The notes under the pieces: generated by a model
The model's input: the letters and a program-made list of their open reading frames with translations, nothing else
Told to the model about the DNA's origin: nothing
Databases searched by the model: none
Position numbers and translations under genes: made by a program
Origin: Sitta carolinensis
Taxonomy: Eukaryota > Chordata > Aves > Passeriformes > Sittidae
Direction: 5' to 3'
NCBI GenBank assembly: GCA_032173965.1
Contig: CM063290.1
Location: forward strand, 2,781,001-2,845,000
Length of the DNA stretch: 64,000 nt
In this document: positions 13,126 to 26,272 of the stretch, one piece after another
How the letters are laid out: each line of letters begins with the position of its first letter
How positions within the stretch are numbered: position 1 is the first letter of the stretch

Positions 13126-16100
13126 CTGTTCTTCAGCAATGCCAGCGCAATCAGCTGGAATTTCCTCTCATTCCTTTTATCCCTTATTTTAATGGTGTTA
13201 CAGCCAAGTTAAATTTATCACCGTGCCATCCTTTGAACTGCTGGATGTGCCAATAAAGTGCTAATCTTAATGTTAACACGCAAAAATACTTTTGGGTTTG
13301 GGATAAAGGCCATATAGCTGTTAATTAATAAGGGATGACAAGTTAGAATTAATTTCTGCATCCTCAACAGCTCATGATTGCAGGTACCTGCAAATTTCTG
13401 GGTTCAGTAGTATGATAAATGCCACAGGTTTATGCTGTAGATTCTCATGGTGAAAATTTCTTCTCAAATGCCCAGAAAGGAGGAAACAAATAATATCTAT
13501 ATTTAATATTCTTTAATCACACTCTCTGGATATCAAAGCTTTGTTAGCTACAGCAGTATATAAATTTCCACATGTGTTTTTTAAGGACTGCAAGATCCTT
13601 CCTTTTATTTTATGAGTTCTTCCAGAAGTCAGCAGAGCTCTCTGGTGATGAATTATTCTAAGGGCTGTTATCTTTCCAATGACATGGAATGAAATGCTGA
13701 AAAGAAATCAGATGGTTCAGTACAGAAACTTTTTGTTCATGACTGCAATGAACAAGTCTTTGTTGGGAGGTGTGGTAGCACTGGTGAGGTTACTTGAGAT
13801 TAATTCTCATTTCTTCATGTATCCAACTCTGTGTAAATCTAACTAAATTCTGATGGTGAATTTTCCATTTAGTCAATTTTTTAATATTCTTACCACCCTG
13901 CGTATTTATCTCTGCAGAATCCAGATACTGGCTGGAGGATCACAGCAAATACAACAATTTTTGTTGCTCATTGGTCAAGAGCTTGAACATTTCTCTGCCT
14001 CCACATTCAAGAAAAAAAAGAAAAAAATCTTCTTAGTGTGGTTTTAAAAACTAATGTATTTATACGACCAAGCTTGATTTCTTCATAGATGATACATGTT
14101 GCAGTAATATCAAATAAAATACAAAAATAGGTATTTGGCACACTAAGATAGTAATGGAGGAGTAAATGGAAAGTTTGGCTGCCTGCAGCGTTCCACAATC
14201 AAGAGGAAACGGGCTCATATAAATAGGAAGGGCTTTAAATGCATTAAAGGTTGAGTTGAGGAGGTAAAGCCTAACACAGATGCTTTTATAATTAACCTAT
14301 GATTGCTCTAAAAGCTACTTAAAAGTCACTTACTGTTTCGTGTCCCTGCGGTGTGGCTCTCTCAGCAGAGCCAGCAGAATTCTCCTTCTGCTCTCAGGAT
14401 GAAACGGGCAATGCTGGGTGCCCCAGCTCGCCCTGGGCTGGGTGGGGCTCAGGCTGTGCTCAGGAAATTGGGGATTGCGTTAAAATCCCTGCAGGAATTG
14501 TGTCTGCTCGGAGCTGGGAGCACAGCTCTGCCCGTGCAGTGTTTGTTACCAAGCTGGGCACTAAACTACAGCTTCTACAGGTTGTGTGTTTATTGGAGGG
14601 TTTATGAATTGAAACTGAGGAGAGGACACTGAGAAACCTTCCAAAATCATACTAATTACTCGAAGTTATACTTCATATATGGCTGTTACACTGGTGTTAC
14701 TGTGAGAGCCTCATTTTTCCCTTATTATTTTCCTACCCCACAACCATAATAATTTAAAAAAAAAAATATCTGATGTGATTGCTTGAGGGAAATGTGAACT
14801 ATCTAACAGTAAAGATATATATTTCTCCTGTATTTATCTGCCTCAGGGAGCTTGTCTTACCCAGCCTGTGATGGGAACAGGCTGGTTCAGATCCAGGACA
14901 CATTTGGAACTGGCCTTTAAAGGCTTTAAATCCCTCAGTGGGTGGCAAGCCTTGGGCTAGGAGTGGGTCAGGAATTAAGCAAGGGGTTACCAAGCACATC
15001 CACAGCAAATCCTGATCACTCGACGCTGAAAAATTGTAATTTCTGCAGCATAAGTTGTTTTGATTATCCTCTTTGGGTTCTACCTGATAGAATTCTTCTG
15101 TGCCTAGGTGAACCCTACTTGAACTTGTAACAATGAGAACATAAAAATTCCCTACTTGTTCCCTGTCATTTTATATCACCTCATGTAAAGCAACCTTCTC
15201 TTCCTGAGAATATTTCATGAAATGAGTAATAGAAACGAGAGACCCTCTGAAGAGGAAATCTCTGCATTAATGGTGTTCACCGTCCTTTGGGCATAAAAGG
15301 AGAGAGAAAATGCAAAATAATATTTCAGTGAAGAGAATTATTGCAACATAAGCTATTATGTCACGTTTGTACACAGGATTGTAAAGGGTTTTCTGTCGGA
15401 ATTGGATAATGTTGTATGGGGAACATAATGGAAATACTCTGGTTTTATTATTGCCATGTTTCAAGGACTGACAGATGATACAAGACAAGGCAGTGCCACT
15501 TGTTGACAGCACCCTTGCCTCAGTTCTATATTTGGCTCCAGACACGGCGATTCTTCTCTTTTTGCTAAGAATACGCTCGCAGATTTCTTTTAATTAAATT
15601 ATGCAAATTTATGTCGCGAATTACCCGACGTGGCACGGCGACGCATTTATGTCTGCTGGCAGATCCTGGGCGTTGCTTCATCATCCCTGAGCCCACAGGA
15701 CCAGGCAGAGCAGCTCTGCTCTCCTCCAGGACGTGCTGAACTCCCGGGATCTGCTCCCTCCTGCTCCACCCGGGCTCAGCTAAGCTCAGCCTATCCGTAG
15801 GATCCACATTTTTCCCCTGGGTTTCCCAGCCAGGTTCAAGGAATATGTAAAAGTGTTCTGCTCTCCTGGCTCAGCACAAAGTTGTCAGAATCTTTGAAAC
15901 CTCCCTGAAATGCACCCGTAATTGGGAACGCTGTGATTTTAAAATCACACAGTAGGCTTCATAAATTATTCATTTTACCTACTGATTTTGCGTCTCTTGA
16001 TTTAATTGAAAAACATCTGTTGAATTGAGAGGGGATAAAAGTTGAGCCATAATACAGTCACAGACTCAGATGAGGAGGGAATAAATTATTTCAGAAGGAA

Positions 16101-16916
16101 TCATCTGTGCACCATGACAGTTTACATATTTTTAAGGCTTACGTGTTTTTTAAGATGAGCATTCAAACTGAGTCTTAGAGAAAGATTTTAAATTACTAAT
16201 TAACATCTTAAAAGTGTGTATCATTTTTGAAACAAGACTTCCCCTCAGTCAAGCTGCAGAATGTGATTCCAGAGCTGCAAAATCTCTTTATAAAATCAAT
16301 TCCTTTTGAAATCCAGAGCACAGGGGTTTCACCTGTTGCTGGGCTTTGGTAAAACACTGCCATCAGTTTTTAAAAAGTTTGGGTCTTCTGTGTCCAACTG
16401 ACCTTAAAGTTTCAAACAATTCTATTTTTCTTGGCAGTGAAATCTCATAAATCCATTGTAGACATGGCCAGGCACAAATCAGTTCTGTTTTCTACAGGCA
16501 AATCCTGCAGCCTCTGGGTTGTCAGCAATGACACTCCAGAAATAAAACCCAGGGCTCTCACGTGAGCTGGGAACCAGAATCCCCTCTTGGCAGTGGCAGT
16601 GCTCTTCACATCCTCAGGGGATCAGTTGCATAAAATAGAATCCCATAAATAATAGATAATATAAGCCAAATATAACATCCTATAACGTCCCACAGTTTAT
16701 ACAGAGCATCTAAAGCCTGCAGAACTGCCAGTGCAGTCTCCCTTAGCACTGATTTCCCTGCTCTTCAGCACCCAGGTGGCACCAAGACCCTTTCAGGGGG
16801 TACCAAGGAACAGAGGCTTCAGCTCTCAGTGCCTCACATTGTGGCTGCATCTGAATTTTGGGGCAGAAAACTCCATATCACAGAGTCCTGGCCCTTGGGG
16901 TGTCCTCAGGTGGGGT

Positions 16917-17353
16917 TGTTTCAGATAACACACAGCACAGACTGTGATCAGAAGGTTAAAAATGACTCATTTTACTAGGGATGGCTCTCCCTTATACACA
17001 ATTTTACACAGACCAATGTGATTGGTGAAACAAATCTCTTTGCAAACTTCTTCAATCCCATTGGTCAAACCAGAGGGACATCAAGAAGAAATCCCTCCTG
17101 CCAGAAGGAATGAATAACATAAATATTATTACAAAAACATTCCATTGTGTTTATCACACTTTCCTGGGAGAAAACATCAGAAAACCAAAACATCAGGAAA
17201 CCAAAACATCAGAAAACCAAAACATCAGGAAACCAAAACATCAGAAAACCAAAACATCAGGCCTGAAACCAGACTACACCCAGGTTTTGTCCTGGTACAA
17301 AGCAGGGTGGTGACCCCAAAGCCAGGAGCACAGGGCACGTCCTCAACACAGCA
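16917..17353 (-). mobile_element. Solo-LTR-like element in BCHE intron 3
   Basis: Read on the minus strand, the segment has an LTR-style promoter: CCAAT at 17064-17060 and again at 17025-17021, then TATAAG at 16996-16991. U3-like sequence upstream carries five tandem copies of a 16-bp motif. Possible termini are TGCTGTGTT at 17353 and CTGAAACA at 16917, giving a TG...CA form, but I could not see a clean target-site duplication, so the ends are approximate. It lies in the same sense as BCHE, about 140 bp past the exon 3 donor. No internal retroviral genes are present. Confidence 0.5.
17171..17260. repeat. 16-bp tandem repeat (5.6 copies)
   Basis: The unit (A/G)AAACCAAAACATCAG is repeated exactly five times from 17181 to 17260, with a 10-bp partial copy before it. 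The first base alternates A,G,A,G,A, so the true period is 32 bp. It lies in the putative U3 of the LTR-like element, upstream of its CCAAT and TATA motifs. Confidence 0.95.
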
Positions 17354-17495
17354 TGGACAGTTTTATCCAACCCCAATTTAGTTTCACCCAACTGAATAGG
17401 AATATAAAGATCAGAACTGAATTATCACATTAACATCCAGCAAATCATCCTTGCATAGAATTTTCTTATAAAAACATCTAGAAAGGAATTATTAC

Positions 17496-17662
17496 CTGTC
17501 ATTTCCACGACTTTGGGGAAAAAGTGTTTCCAGAAGCGACACTGCTGAGCTCGTAGTTTTGTCAGTACCTGGGAGGTGTTGGTGCTCAGGGTCAAATATT
17601 TCTGCTCAGTACTTGTGAAGACTGGCCATCTTACTCCATTAGTCAGGGTCCCATTTGGAGCT
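17496..17662 (-). CDS. BCHE: Butyrylcholinesterase, exon 3
   Basis: This exon of 167 nt, the same length as I recall for the human exon, encodes residues 506 (shared codon) to 562 (shared codon). It carries the end of the alpha/beta-hydrolase domain, including the conserved stretch STEQKYLTL and AQQCRFW. Cys547 is the partner expected for Cys428 of exon 2. Sequons N-G-T (509) and N-T-S (534) give possible N-glycosylation sites. The acceptor is catttag|AGCTCC at 17663/17662 and the donor GACAG|gtaat at 17496/17495. The reading frame joins exon 2 in phase 2 (GG|A, Gly506) and leaves in phase 1 (G|GA, Gly562), as in the mammalian gene. An LTR-like element begins about 140 bp downstream in intron 3. 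Confidence 0.97.
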
Positions 17663-19749
17663 CTAAATGAGAAAAGAAACAATTGATTTTGAATGAGAAA
17701 CCACCTCAGCACACAATAAGGCGTGATTTGGGTTCATTTAATGCTGGTTCAGCTTAAGTGTGTTAGTTTGGAATGACTGATGTGTCATTTTGGAAGTAAT
17801 AGGGGGAAAAGCCAGATAAATTTGATTTACCTTCATTTGAAGAAAAAAAAACAAAAATCATTTTCAGGTGTTCTGGGTTCATCAAAGGGAGAAACTTAAT
17901 AAACGATCATATTCAAACAGCTTTTTGAATCTGGAAATTCTCAGAGAAACTGTGAATTATTGAGAATGGCTCTAGAAGTAACCAGCCTGCCAGTCTGAGA
18001 GGTTGTGTGGTTTATGTTTTAGTGTGAATGCCTTTGATCCCTTCAGATGGACAAAGAGATTGGAATAAATGACTGGGATAAACATGCAAGTAAAGGTAGA
18101 AATAATGTCTGAAGTGGGATAAGATCTGTACTGGGAGAGAGAATAATTATTCCTCATTAAGAAGGAACTGCCATCCCAGAGGTGTGTGGAGTCCTGCTTG
18201 TGGAGGGCCAAACAGGAACAACCTGAAATCCTGTGGAAACTGGGAAGAGGTACAGAGGGCTTGACCCTTTATACAACCAGCTCTGCATGTGAAAGGAGCA
18301 CAGCTGCTGGGATTAAAAGAGTCGTGATAAATATTTATAATACAACAGGATTCATAAGGCTCTAAGGACAGGCATCCAGATTTCACCTCCAGGAATGACA
18401 GTATCTGCATGAGGGGAAAAAATGTTTTAAATGTTTTGGAGAACAACAAAATGGGCAGCATTACATCAGGGAGCAAACAAAACAGAGCATGAATTTTAGG
18501 AAAACAAGTAGATTTGTGTTTCAAACAGTCACAGACCACCATTAGCTCAGAAGAGGTTAAGAACAGAAATTAAACATTTCATTTCAGTGAAAGCACAAGG
18601 AGCCATTTTCTTTCCTAGAAGCTGATATCAAGGAACCTGGGATTTAGGGCAGAGCAACAGTAACTGATGATTCCTGGTGGATGAATTAGCTCTGAGCTGA
18701 CTCATTTGGTTCTCTGTGCTTTTCATCAGGACTCCCTGGAAGGCAGAAGGCAAAGAGGAGTCCAGGGAGTGGAGCCCATTTGGGATTTGCTTCCCAAGAG
18801 AGGGAGCAAGGCAAGAGGTGTGGGTGGGAGCACTCAGAGCACAAGATGCTGAAGGAACATCGATATCTCTCAGTTAATTCCAAATTAATCAAGTTTTCAT
18901 CCCATGTTTTTGTGTTCTGGTGTCTTGGGCATTGGCTGCTTCAAGAACCAATGTTGGAGTAAGAGCATCAGGCTGTCATTTCCTGAACTGCTCCTTTCTT
19001 CACCGATTTTTCTTGACTAATTCAGCTCTGATTAACCCATGGCACCTTTTTTAAGTGCACATTTATTTGTGGCTCCTGAGAATGATGACTTAAGCAGAGC
19101 TGACTTGCACTTCAGTTCAAGATCAGGACGCTAATGGTGCTGTCAGTATTCATTTAACAGCTTTTATGCTATGAAATAAATCATGACATCCCACATTCTA
19201 ATTTACAGGTGTGTGGGGGATTACACAATGCCTGGATGGCTACAGATGTATTTTACTCAAAAAATGATTGAAAGAACTGTCAGGTGAACACAGCACTTTG
19301 AAGCCCGTGAACCTGCTGATTATGACAATCTCTGCATTTCTAGGAAGTTTACTGTTCAAAGAAATGCCCAGTAATTTCCTCCTTGGCTTTATTACTGAAA
19401 ATTTCCCAAGTTAAAAAGCAGCTCCCAGTCAGAGCAGAAGGAAGATCACAGGAGTATAATTTGGAACAAGTTATGATTATAACCTTGTTGTTCCCTCACA
19501 ATTACTGTTCATTCCCTCTTACTAATAACTTCATGATGAGAATTGCAGTGCCCAGAATAGGCTGTAAAATTCCCTGTTCTTCGCACCAAATTCAAAGTCT
19601 AAAAATGTTCATACAGAGCAGTGGAAGCACAGTGGGAATATCTTCAGTGGGCAGACAGGAATCCAATACCCTGCACAAACTTGTCACTGCCCATTTAGGT
19701 TTGGATGGACAATTTTTGGTGATCAATTACAGAAACTTGTTTGTACTGA

Positions 19750-20006
19750 AAAAAAAAAAAGAAATGTTCCATTTGCATGGAAACCTCAATTCTATCATCT
19801 TTTATCAATTCCTTAAACCTCTGCTCTTTCATCTTCTGGAACTGCTTAATCATCTCTGCTTCAGTAATTCCAGTTTTGCCAGTAATTCCAGTAATTCCAG
19901 TGCTGGCATTGGGGCCTGATGGTGTGTCCTGGAAAGAGTTTGGTGCATCTACAGGACAGGCCTCTTTTTCATGGTATTGTCTTGTCAAATCACCTTTCTT
20001 GGACAA
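19750..20006 (-). other. Protein-like open frame in intron 2, identity unknown
   Basis: The minus frame reads about 85 codons without a stop. Its second half is strikingly helix-like and charged (EAEMIKQFQKMKEQRFKELI), preceded by a Gly-Ile-Thr repeat (TGITGITGKTGIT). It ends against a T12 run followed by CAG. I do not recognise the protein. It might be a fragment of an inserted retrocopy, a decayed mobile-element gene or chance. No convincing splice sites flank it and a CR1 fragment adjoins its upstream side. Confidence 0.2.
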
Positions 20007-20036
20007 GATTTATTCAGAGAAGGCCTTAATTTTGTT

Positions 20037-20137
20037 TGGAGAAAATCATCAAATAGCATGGCTTGGAAGGGACCTTGGAAAACAAAACCTCCTGCAATGA
20101 GCAGGGACATCTTCAGCTGGACCAGCAATATGAGCTT
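20037..20137 (-). mobile_element. CR1 LINE 3' fragment
   Basis: Read on plus, 'aaatcatcaaatagcatggcttggaagggacc...tgcaatgagcagggacatcttc' matches the antisense of the avian CR1 3' end. The element therefore lies on the minus strand with its 3' terminus at about 20037. It is short and diverged. Confidence 0.7.
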
Positions 20138-20249
20138 CACTGAAGATCTCAGAATCTTTTCCCTTTTCTACCCTTTTTACAATTTCCAGGAGCAAGTCTT
20201 AAAACAATGAAGAAGTACAAATTTTTGAATTGCTCCCAGAAAAGAAATG

Positions 20250-20335
20250 CAAGACACAAAACCAAAACAAAACCAAACAAAGCAAAACAAAATTAAAAAA
20301 TAAAACAAAACAAAGCAAAACAAAACAAAGAACAA
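20250..20335. repeat. (AAAAC)n-type simple repeat
   Basis: An imperfect array of AAAAC and AAAGC pentamers spans about 85 bp. Confidence 0.85.
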
Positions 20336-23300
20336 ACTCAAACCACCTGTGTTTAAACTCTGGTGTAAACAGGATTTGTCTCATTCCTGCAGCTATGTTT
20401 TCTCCTTGCATATGCCCTGAAATTATGGGCTGGAATCTCTCTACTCTTGGCACAGCAGCTCATTTATAGTAAATTATTTTGTTAAGATATGTCTTTAAGT
20501 GGAAGTTTCTTGGTTGTACTTGTTGTTACTTAGATCATTTGGGTTTTTCCATCCACAATCGTCAGTAACTTTTAGTTTTCAAAATTAATTTATAGCAAGT
20601 GTACTAAATTTGATATGGGCGTGAAGAGGGTTTTGGAAGAGCTTATTCACCAATCATTTCTCTGTATTTAATATTCATCTTCAACAGCTTTTGAAAGAGA
20701 AAGTTAATTTCATTCAAATGGAAAATGCAACATGAACAGAGCTCTGTTAATGATAATAAACATACATACATTACCATTCTCATTAATATGATCAATATAG
20801 CCTGAGAAACAATACCAGCTCACTGCATTTTTATTAATATTCACACAGCATTACCTTTACAAATGGTTTATCATACAGATACACAAAAAAAAATGTAATT
20901 CATCATCTGACTGGGTTTGGTAAACATTCAGGATATAAAGTACCTGGAAAATATTCCCTTCATTTTTGTGAGCAAATTCTGAATAGCAGAGTGAAAACTC
21001 AGAAAGCAAATTCCACCATTACCACAGAGGTTATCCTTTTGTGGAAGTAAATTGTATTTTGAAGAAGTCCAGAATGGAAAATATTCTCTGCTAAGCCTCC
21101 TGAAAACATGTTTAGGGTGCTTTAGGATTTACTTTTGTAAAACAAGTGTCCTGCAGTCTCACTTAAACTCTCCCAAGCTTTCACCATGATCCTGTTTATC
21201 TGCTCTCTTTGTGACTCGTGTGTTTCTCCAGAGGACAAGCAAAACAATCCCACATCTCAGTGCCCACTCAGATGAATGAAAATTAAAGATAATTCTGCTG
21301 CACCCTCCGCTTCCCTGTGCAGGAGGAACTGAAATCCAAATTGTCCCTCCCAGTGTGAGCGGGTTGGCTTCACCCTGGGTGGAACTGCCGATGCTCGTCT
21401 GCAGGTTGGCCCCTTTTTCTTTTAAAAACTGGTTTAAAGGCAGGAGAGAGGCAGTGAGAATCCCTTTTATTGGCTTTTGGGGTTCCTGGTGGCTGCTGGG
21501 CAGCACTGGCAGTCAGCTGGTTTCCCTGGGATGGAGTTTTATGGATTGTTGCCATGGGCACAGGAAAACCTGGAGGGGGAATGGCCTTAGAGGGAATAAT
21601 GCAACACAAAAAAAAAAAAAAAAACAACTCCTGCAGATTACCTGCAGCTGCAGTAGAAAACCTCTGGGAATTATGGAAACACTCAGCCTAGCATCAAACA
21701 AGAGGGACAACCTAAAGTTTCACCCCAAGGGTAGCTCTGGGAGTAAGGGGCTCTTCTGCACATGTTGGAGGATCCTAAAGGTCTGCACCAATCAGGAGAA
21801 CCTTTCCTCCTTTTTTCCCCCCTCACATTTTGGAAGAAAACATTTGGTTGTTTTCCCTCTTTCCCACAAGGACAGGAGGACTCTCCTAATTAGCAGGAAT
21901 GCTGATGAGGAGCTGCAGGCTCTCCTGTGCTCCCAGGGACGGGAAGTGTTTGTGGCATTAGTCAGGCCAGCACAGCAGATGTCTCACATGATTCCTGCAG
22001 GCCAGGACAGGGGATATTTATCCCTGTGCTCATTTTCCCATTGCAGCACACTGGATGCCAAGTTATTCTCCATTTGGGTGCTGCTGTGGTCCCTGGGGGG
22101 GGTGACAACAGAAGGTTTTGCTCGGGTGGCACCATGGATGGGAGAAAAGAGTGACCTGTTTCTGAAGATATAAGTCATTCAACATTTCTCATATAATTGA
22201 TTTAAATTCTCATATAATTGAAATTAAAATTCTCACATAATTATTCCTTAGTAAAGTGCAAAAAATCCTGATTTTGTGGCGTTTGAGCCTCACTGAGATT
22301 CCCACAGTAGGGAGAGAAAGGGCTCCTCTGATGAGCTCTGCGAGGCTGAGGGATGTGCAGACTCGAATGCTTCAAACTCCCTTTTTAATCAGCTGGTTCT
22401 GGGAAGTTCATTATGCCCTGCTGTGCTCAGCTCTCACTCCCAGATCACACACACGAGTCCATAATCCAGTGACTGCAAAGTGTCCCTGAGCCAGAGAGAA
22501 GGGAAACTGCTTTGCAAGTTCTAGCCTGGGTAAATATTATTCCTTCTGCTGATCCCTGAAGAAAGCAGCAGGATCCAGCTGGCAAAGTCCTTAACTGAGA
22601 GAAACTGGAGAAGAACCTTTGCAGCCAGGCTTTCTTACACCTTCCCAGGCTAAATAAAGCTCAGGATATTCCTTCCAGATTCCAGCCTGAACACAGCAGC
22701 TGCCTGTTTAAATGCCTTTAACTATAAATTATCCTGGGGTGTGCTATTATTACCAATATCAGTTTCAGGAAATGAAGCAACAAGCTGTTACTCCCATTTT
22801 TTTTTTTTTGTTGTTGTTTTTGTGTTATTTGTGTTATGTGCTCTTTGTTATTAAGCTTTTTGTTTGGTATTCTGCTCCAAAGAGCCTCGTGGAGCACCCA
22901 TTGAGCTGAAATAATTATTGCCTGTGCACGTCATAAATTCCTGCTGTGCACGAGGCAGGCCTCAAGGTATTGGCCATAAATAATGGAGCACTGAGACATT
23001 TGGATGCAGGATGTCCTGCCTCAGCTCTTTGCTGAGCATTTAGGAGCTGGGTGCTCCTCCTGCACAGGAGCCTGCTCTGGTGCCAGGAGAAATGAGGAAT
23101 TTGAGGCAGAGCTGAGGAGCCCTTCAGCCCCTGCCTGCATCTCTGAGCCCCTGGGCCCTGCTGAGTGGGGTCTCCTTCACCCTGAGATGCTCCAGCCAAG
23201 TTTGGGGCTGCTCCAGGAACCCCAAACTCCCCACAGAGCAGGGCTGAGCTGGGGTTTTGTCACACGAGGGCTGGAACTGTCCCACTGTTCTGTGGAAGGG

Positions 23301-24507
23301 TCACAGTGATGATTGCACCCCTTCTCCAGGATGGTGTGAATATTCACATTTCAAATTTACATCCCTTTTGGACAGACAGGAGAGAGGCAAACCTGCAGCT
23401 TAGTCCTTCTTTAAGCTGAAGGAACAGTTTTACCTTTTCCCCCAATGTTCCTTTAAAGTATTTTGTAAGATCCTTCTGCCCTTTTGTGTGGTATCAATTT
23501 CAGCTTTCAAGGGCCACTTTTCAAAGCTGTTATTTCTTAACAGTCTTGGCTGCAGGAAAGAATCGAATGGAACTATGGCTTTTAGTCTTAACTTGTTGAA
23601 GAGGGATATTTAGAAATGGAAGAAGGTCCTGAACTCCACTGAGACCTTGAAGGAGGAAGTATCTTCCATAACAGGTAAGTAAAAGAATAAGTAGACAGCA
23701 AGGCACACGGCACTTGCCCTTTTAGTCATCCTCTGAGGCTGTTTTATCTCCTCTGCAACCCCTCATGGCCTGGAAAAACACAAACTTACTCAGTATCTGA
23801 ACCAGAATTATTCCCTGGGACAAACCAGGGCTTCGTCAGAAACAATAAAAGAGGAGAGAGAGAGAAAAGTGTTTTTATAGCCATAAACCTATTAATAGTG
23901 TGTTTTAAATTCCCCATGTCTTTGGTAAAATTTGTCAGCCCAGCTGGTTCTGAGAAAGAGTAAATACTGTGCTGGTGGATATTATTGCTGCTTCCATCCC
24001 TTCCTTTCTCTGCCATTAATAAAGTTCATCCCAGGCACTCAGAAATTGTTGGATAAATGTGTTCAATGCTTTTCTTATCTCTAGAGACTAAATTTGCAAT
24101 TGAGACTGTGTACTTGATACTATGCCAGGATATGATATCTGAGATTTGTTTTCAATGGAAATTGCCCTAATCACTGTTCATTTTCAGGATGGATGCACCA
24201 CAGAGCCCTGCACCAACCAAAATCCTCTGCATCCGTCGTGTCCTGATGGATTTCATCACAGTGGCATTTTTCTTTATATTTTCTACTACTGTTTTATTTC
24301 TGTGAGTGGGAGGAAGTGCATGAGTCACAAACTTTCATGACCATGTAATCTAGGCCAAATCGAGCACTGCTAAAAATGAAAACTGTTGGGTAGTTTTCAG
24401 GAGGGGGAATTTGTGTTACTGCTCCATCAGAAACAGAACCACTGCAGCTTCATGCTGGGAAATGTAAACAAGAACATAGAGTGCTCTCAACTCCCCTCCC
24501 AAATATT

Positions 24508-24615
24508 TTAAAATAATAATAATAGTAATAGTAATAAATACCAATAAATGGTAATAAATAGTAATAGTAGTAGTAATACTAATACTAATCTACTACTACT
24601 AATAATAATAGTATT
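24508..24615. repeat. Imperfect (TAA)/(TAG) triplet repeat
   Basis: Mixed AAT, AGT and ACT triplets run for about 100 bp, with a partial dyad where TAG/TAC units (about 24560-24597) face CTA units. It is an AT-rich simple repeat in intron 2. Confidence 0.8.
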
Positions 24616-26272
24616 TTCTTCCAGTATAGATTTTTTGTACATTTGACATTTAAAATTTTTTGCAGATTCCATATTTACAAGTGGAAGTTACATATGACTT
24701 CCTTTGATAAAGAAATTTGAATTATGTCCCATTCTTGTAACTTCTTCTGAGTTTGTTTTGAGCTGCAGCAAGAGGGAGAGCTCCAAATATCAACACATGG
24801 ACTGGGAGTTATGGAAGGGTTTCTCTTGAGAAGAAATTACAAGAAAATTGATGAGGAGCCTGTTTAAAATTCTTCTCTTTAAAAATTGAGAAGGTTTTGT
24901 GGGAATTATGGCATGCAGACTACTTTATTACTAGGAAAAAGATAGCTGTTAAACAACTGAGCATTTCCAGTTGTACAGAAAAATCACTTGGAGGTTGCAC
25001 CATGAATAAGATCCATGAAAAGCAGATATTAAAAAGTTCATTAAAATGAAAAACTTTGTTAAAATTAAAAATCACTGTATTTAAACAGCTGTTCCTGTAA
25101 GAAAAGGATTCCTCAGGTGTAAATCTGAGGTGATGTTCTTTAGGGTTTGTATTTTATGAAGTTAAGAAGTTCTCCTAAGCTCCTGCAAGGAAAGGTAGAG
25201 GACAGAGTTGGTGTCCAGAGGTGTCAGGAAAAGCAGAGAACGGCAGCTTCCAATTTCATGTTCTTACAGAATTGTGTAACATCACCAACTGTGAGCACAA
25301 AACGCCCAATTTCTCCCAACACTGCTTCAGATTCTTGGGGACAGAATCTCCCAAATCCCAGCACTGAATTTCTCACTACATCTCCCCACCACTGCCTTCC
25401 CCTGAAACTGATTGAAAACAGAATTAAACTCCATATTGAGCTCCCTTCAAAAACGTGGTGCTCGGTAACCTCTGCTGCTCCTCATTTCCTCTCCTCTCGC
25501 CTTTGCCCCTTCCCTGGAACAGCCAATCTCTGGTGTTGGGCAGTAAATTAAAATGTGCACTGAAAGGTTTCCATTCCTCCCACGAAACTTCCCAGCATCA
25601 CTTCAGATTAGTGTTCCAGAAGCACCTGGAAAAATGGGGTTTGCAGACCTTTCCAACTTCCATTTCTGCCTCCTGATGATGGAACAGGGACTGTGCTGCA
25701 GAGAAGCAGCATGGAAGAAGAGCAGCCCTTAAAAAGGGGATTAACTGTGGGTGAACATGAGTTAGAATTCCTCAGTGCCTTTTGGAACCGTGTGTAAAAT
25801 ACATTCCCTCTGTAGTGCCTGGCTTTATATGTGAACCTGCCTCAGATACAATTCAGAATTAGTCCATGTGTGCCCTTCCTTCATTCCTCTGTTCTCACAT
25901 TTGGCTCTCAGACATTTTCTGCTTTCATATTTCAATCTCTTTTTTGTCCTTTCCTCTCTGTGCATTTCTTGCTCACCTGATGTCTTACAGCAGTTACATT
26001 TCCTTCCCTTGCTTTTCCATTTTCCTTACTTCCCACTGAACACTAAATTATTTCCATGCAGGCTTCTTACACCCACTCCCAAATTTAAGGGGATGATCAC
26101 ACCATGGTTTTATTTCACTCTTGAAACGTTTATTTCTCTTCATGCCTCTCCTTTCCCCAGAATGTGTCTGTGCAGACTCTTTGCCAGGCCCTTGGGACAG
26201 CAGGGAACAGTGCAAGCTCTTCAACCTATCCCAGTTATGAGCAAAGGCAGAGCCACATCCAAGACTTGGATC

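Noticed and set aside
17171..17260. CRISPR-like array of 16-bp repeats
   Set aside because: Repeats are contiguous without spacers and the DNA is eukaryotic; it is a tandem repeat.
19383..19919. 178-codon plus-strand frame
   Set aside because: It lacks an ATG start, crosses an A12 run and has no domain; the opposite strand carries the more protein-like frame.
21355..22173. 272-codon open frame on the plus strand
   Set aside because: It opens at GTG, contains a Lys run from a poly-A tract, shows no recognisable domain and lies inside BCHE intron 2 on the opposite strand; most likely chance in GC-richer DNA.
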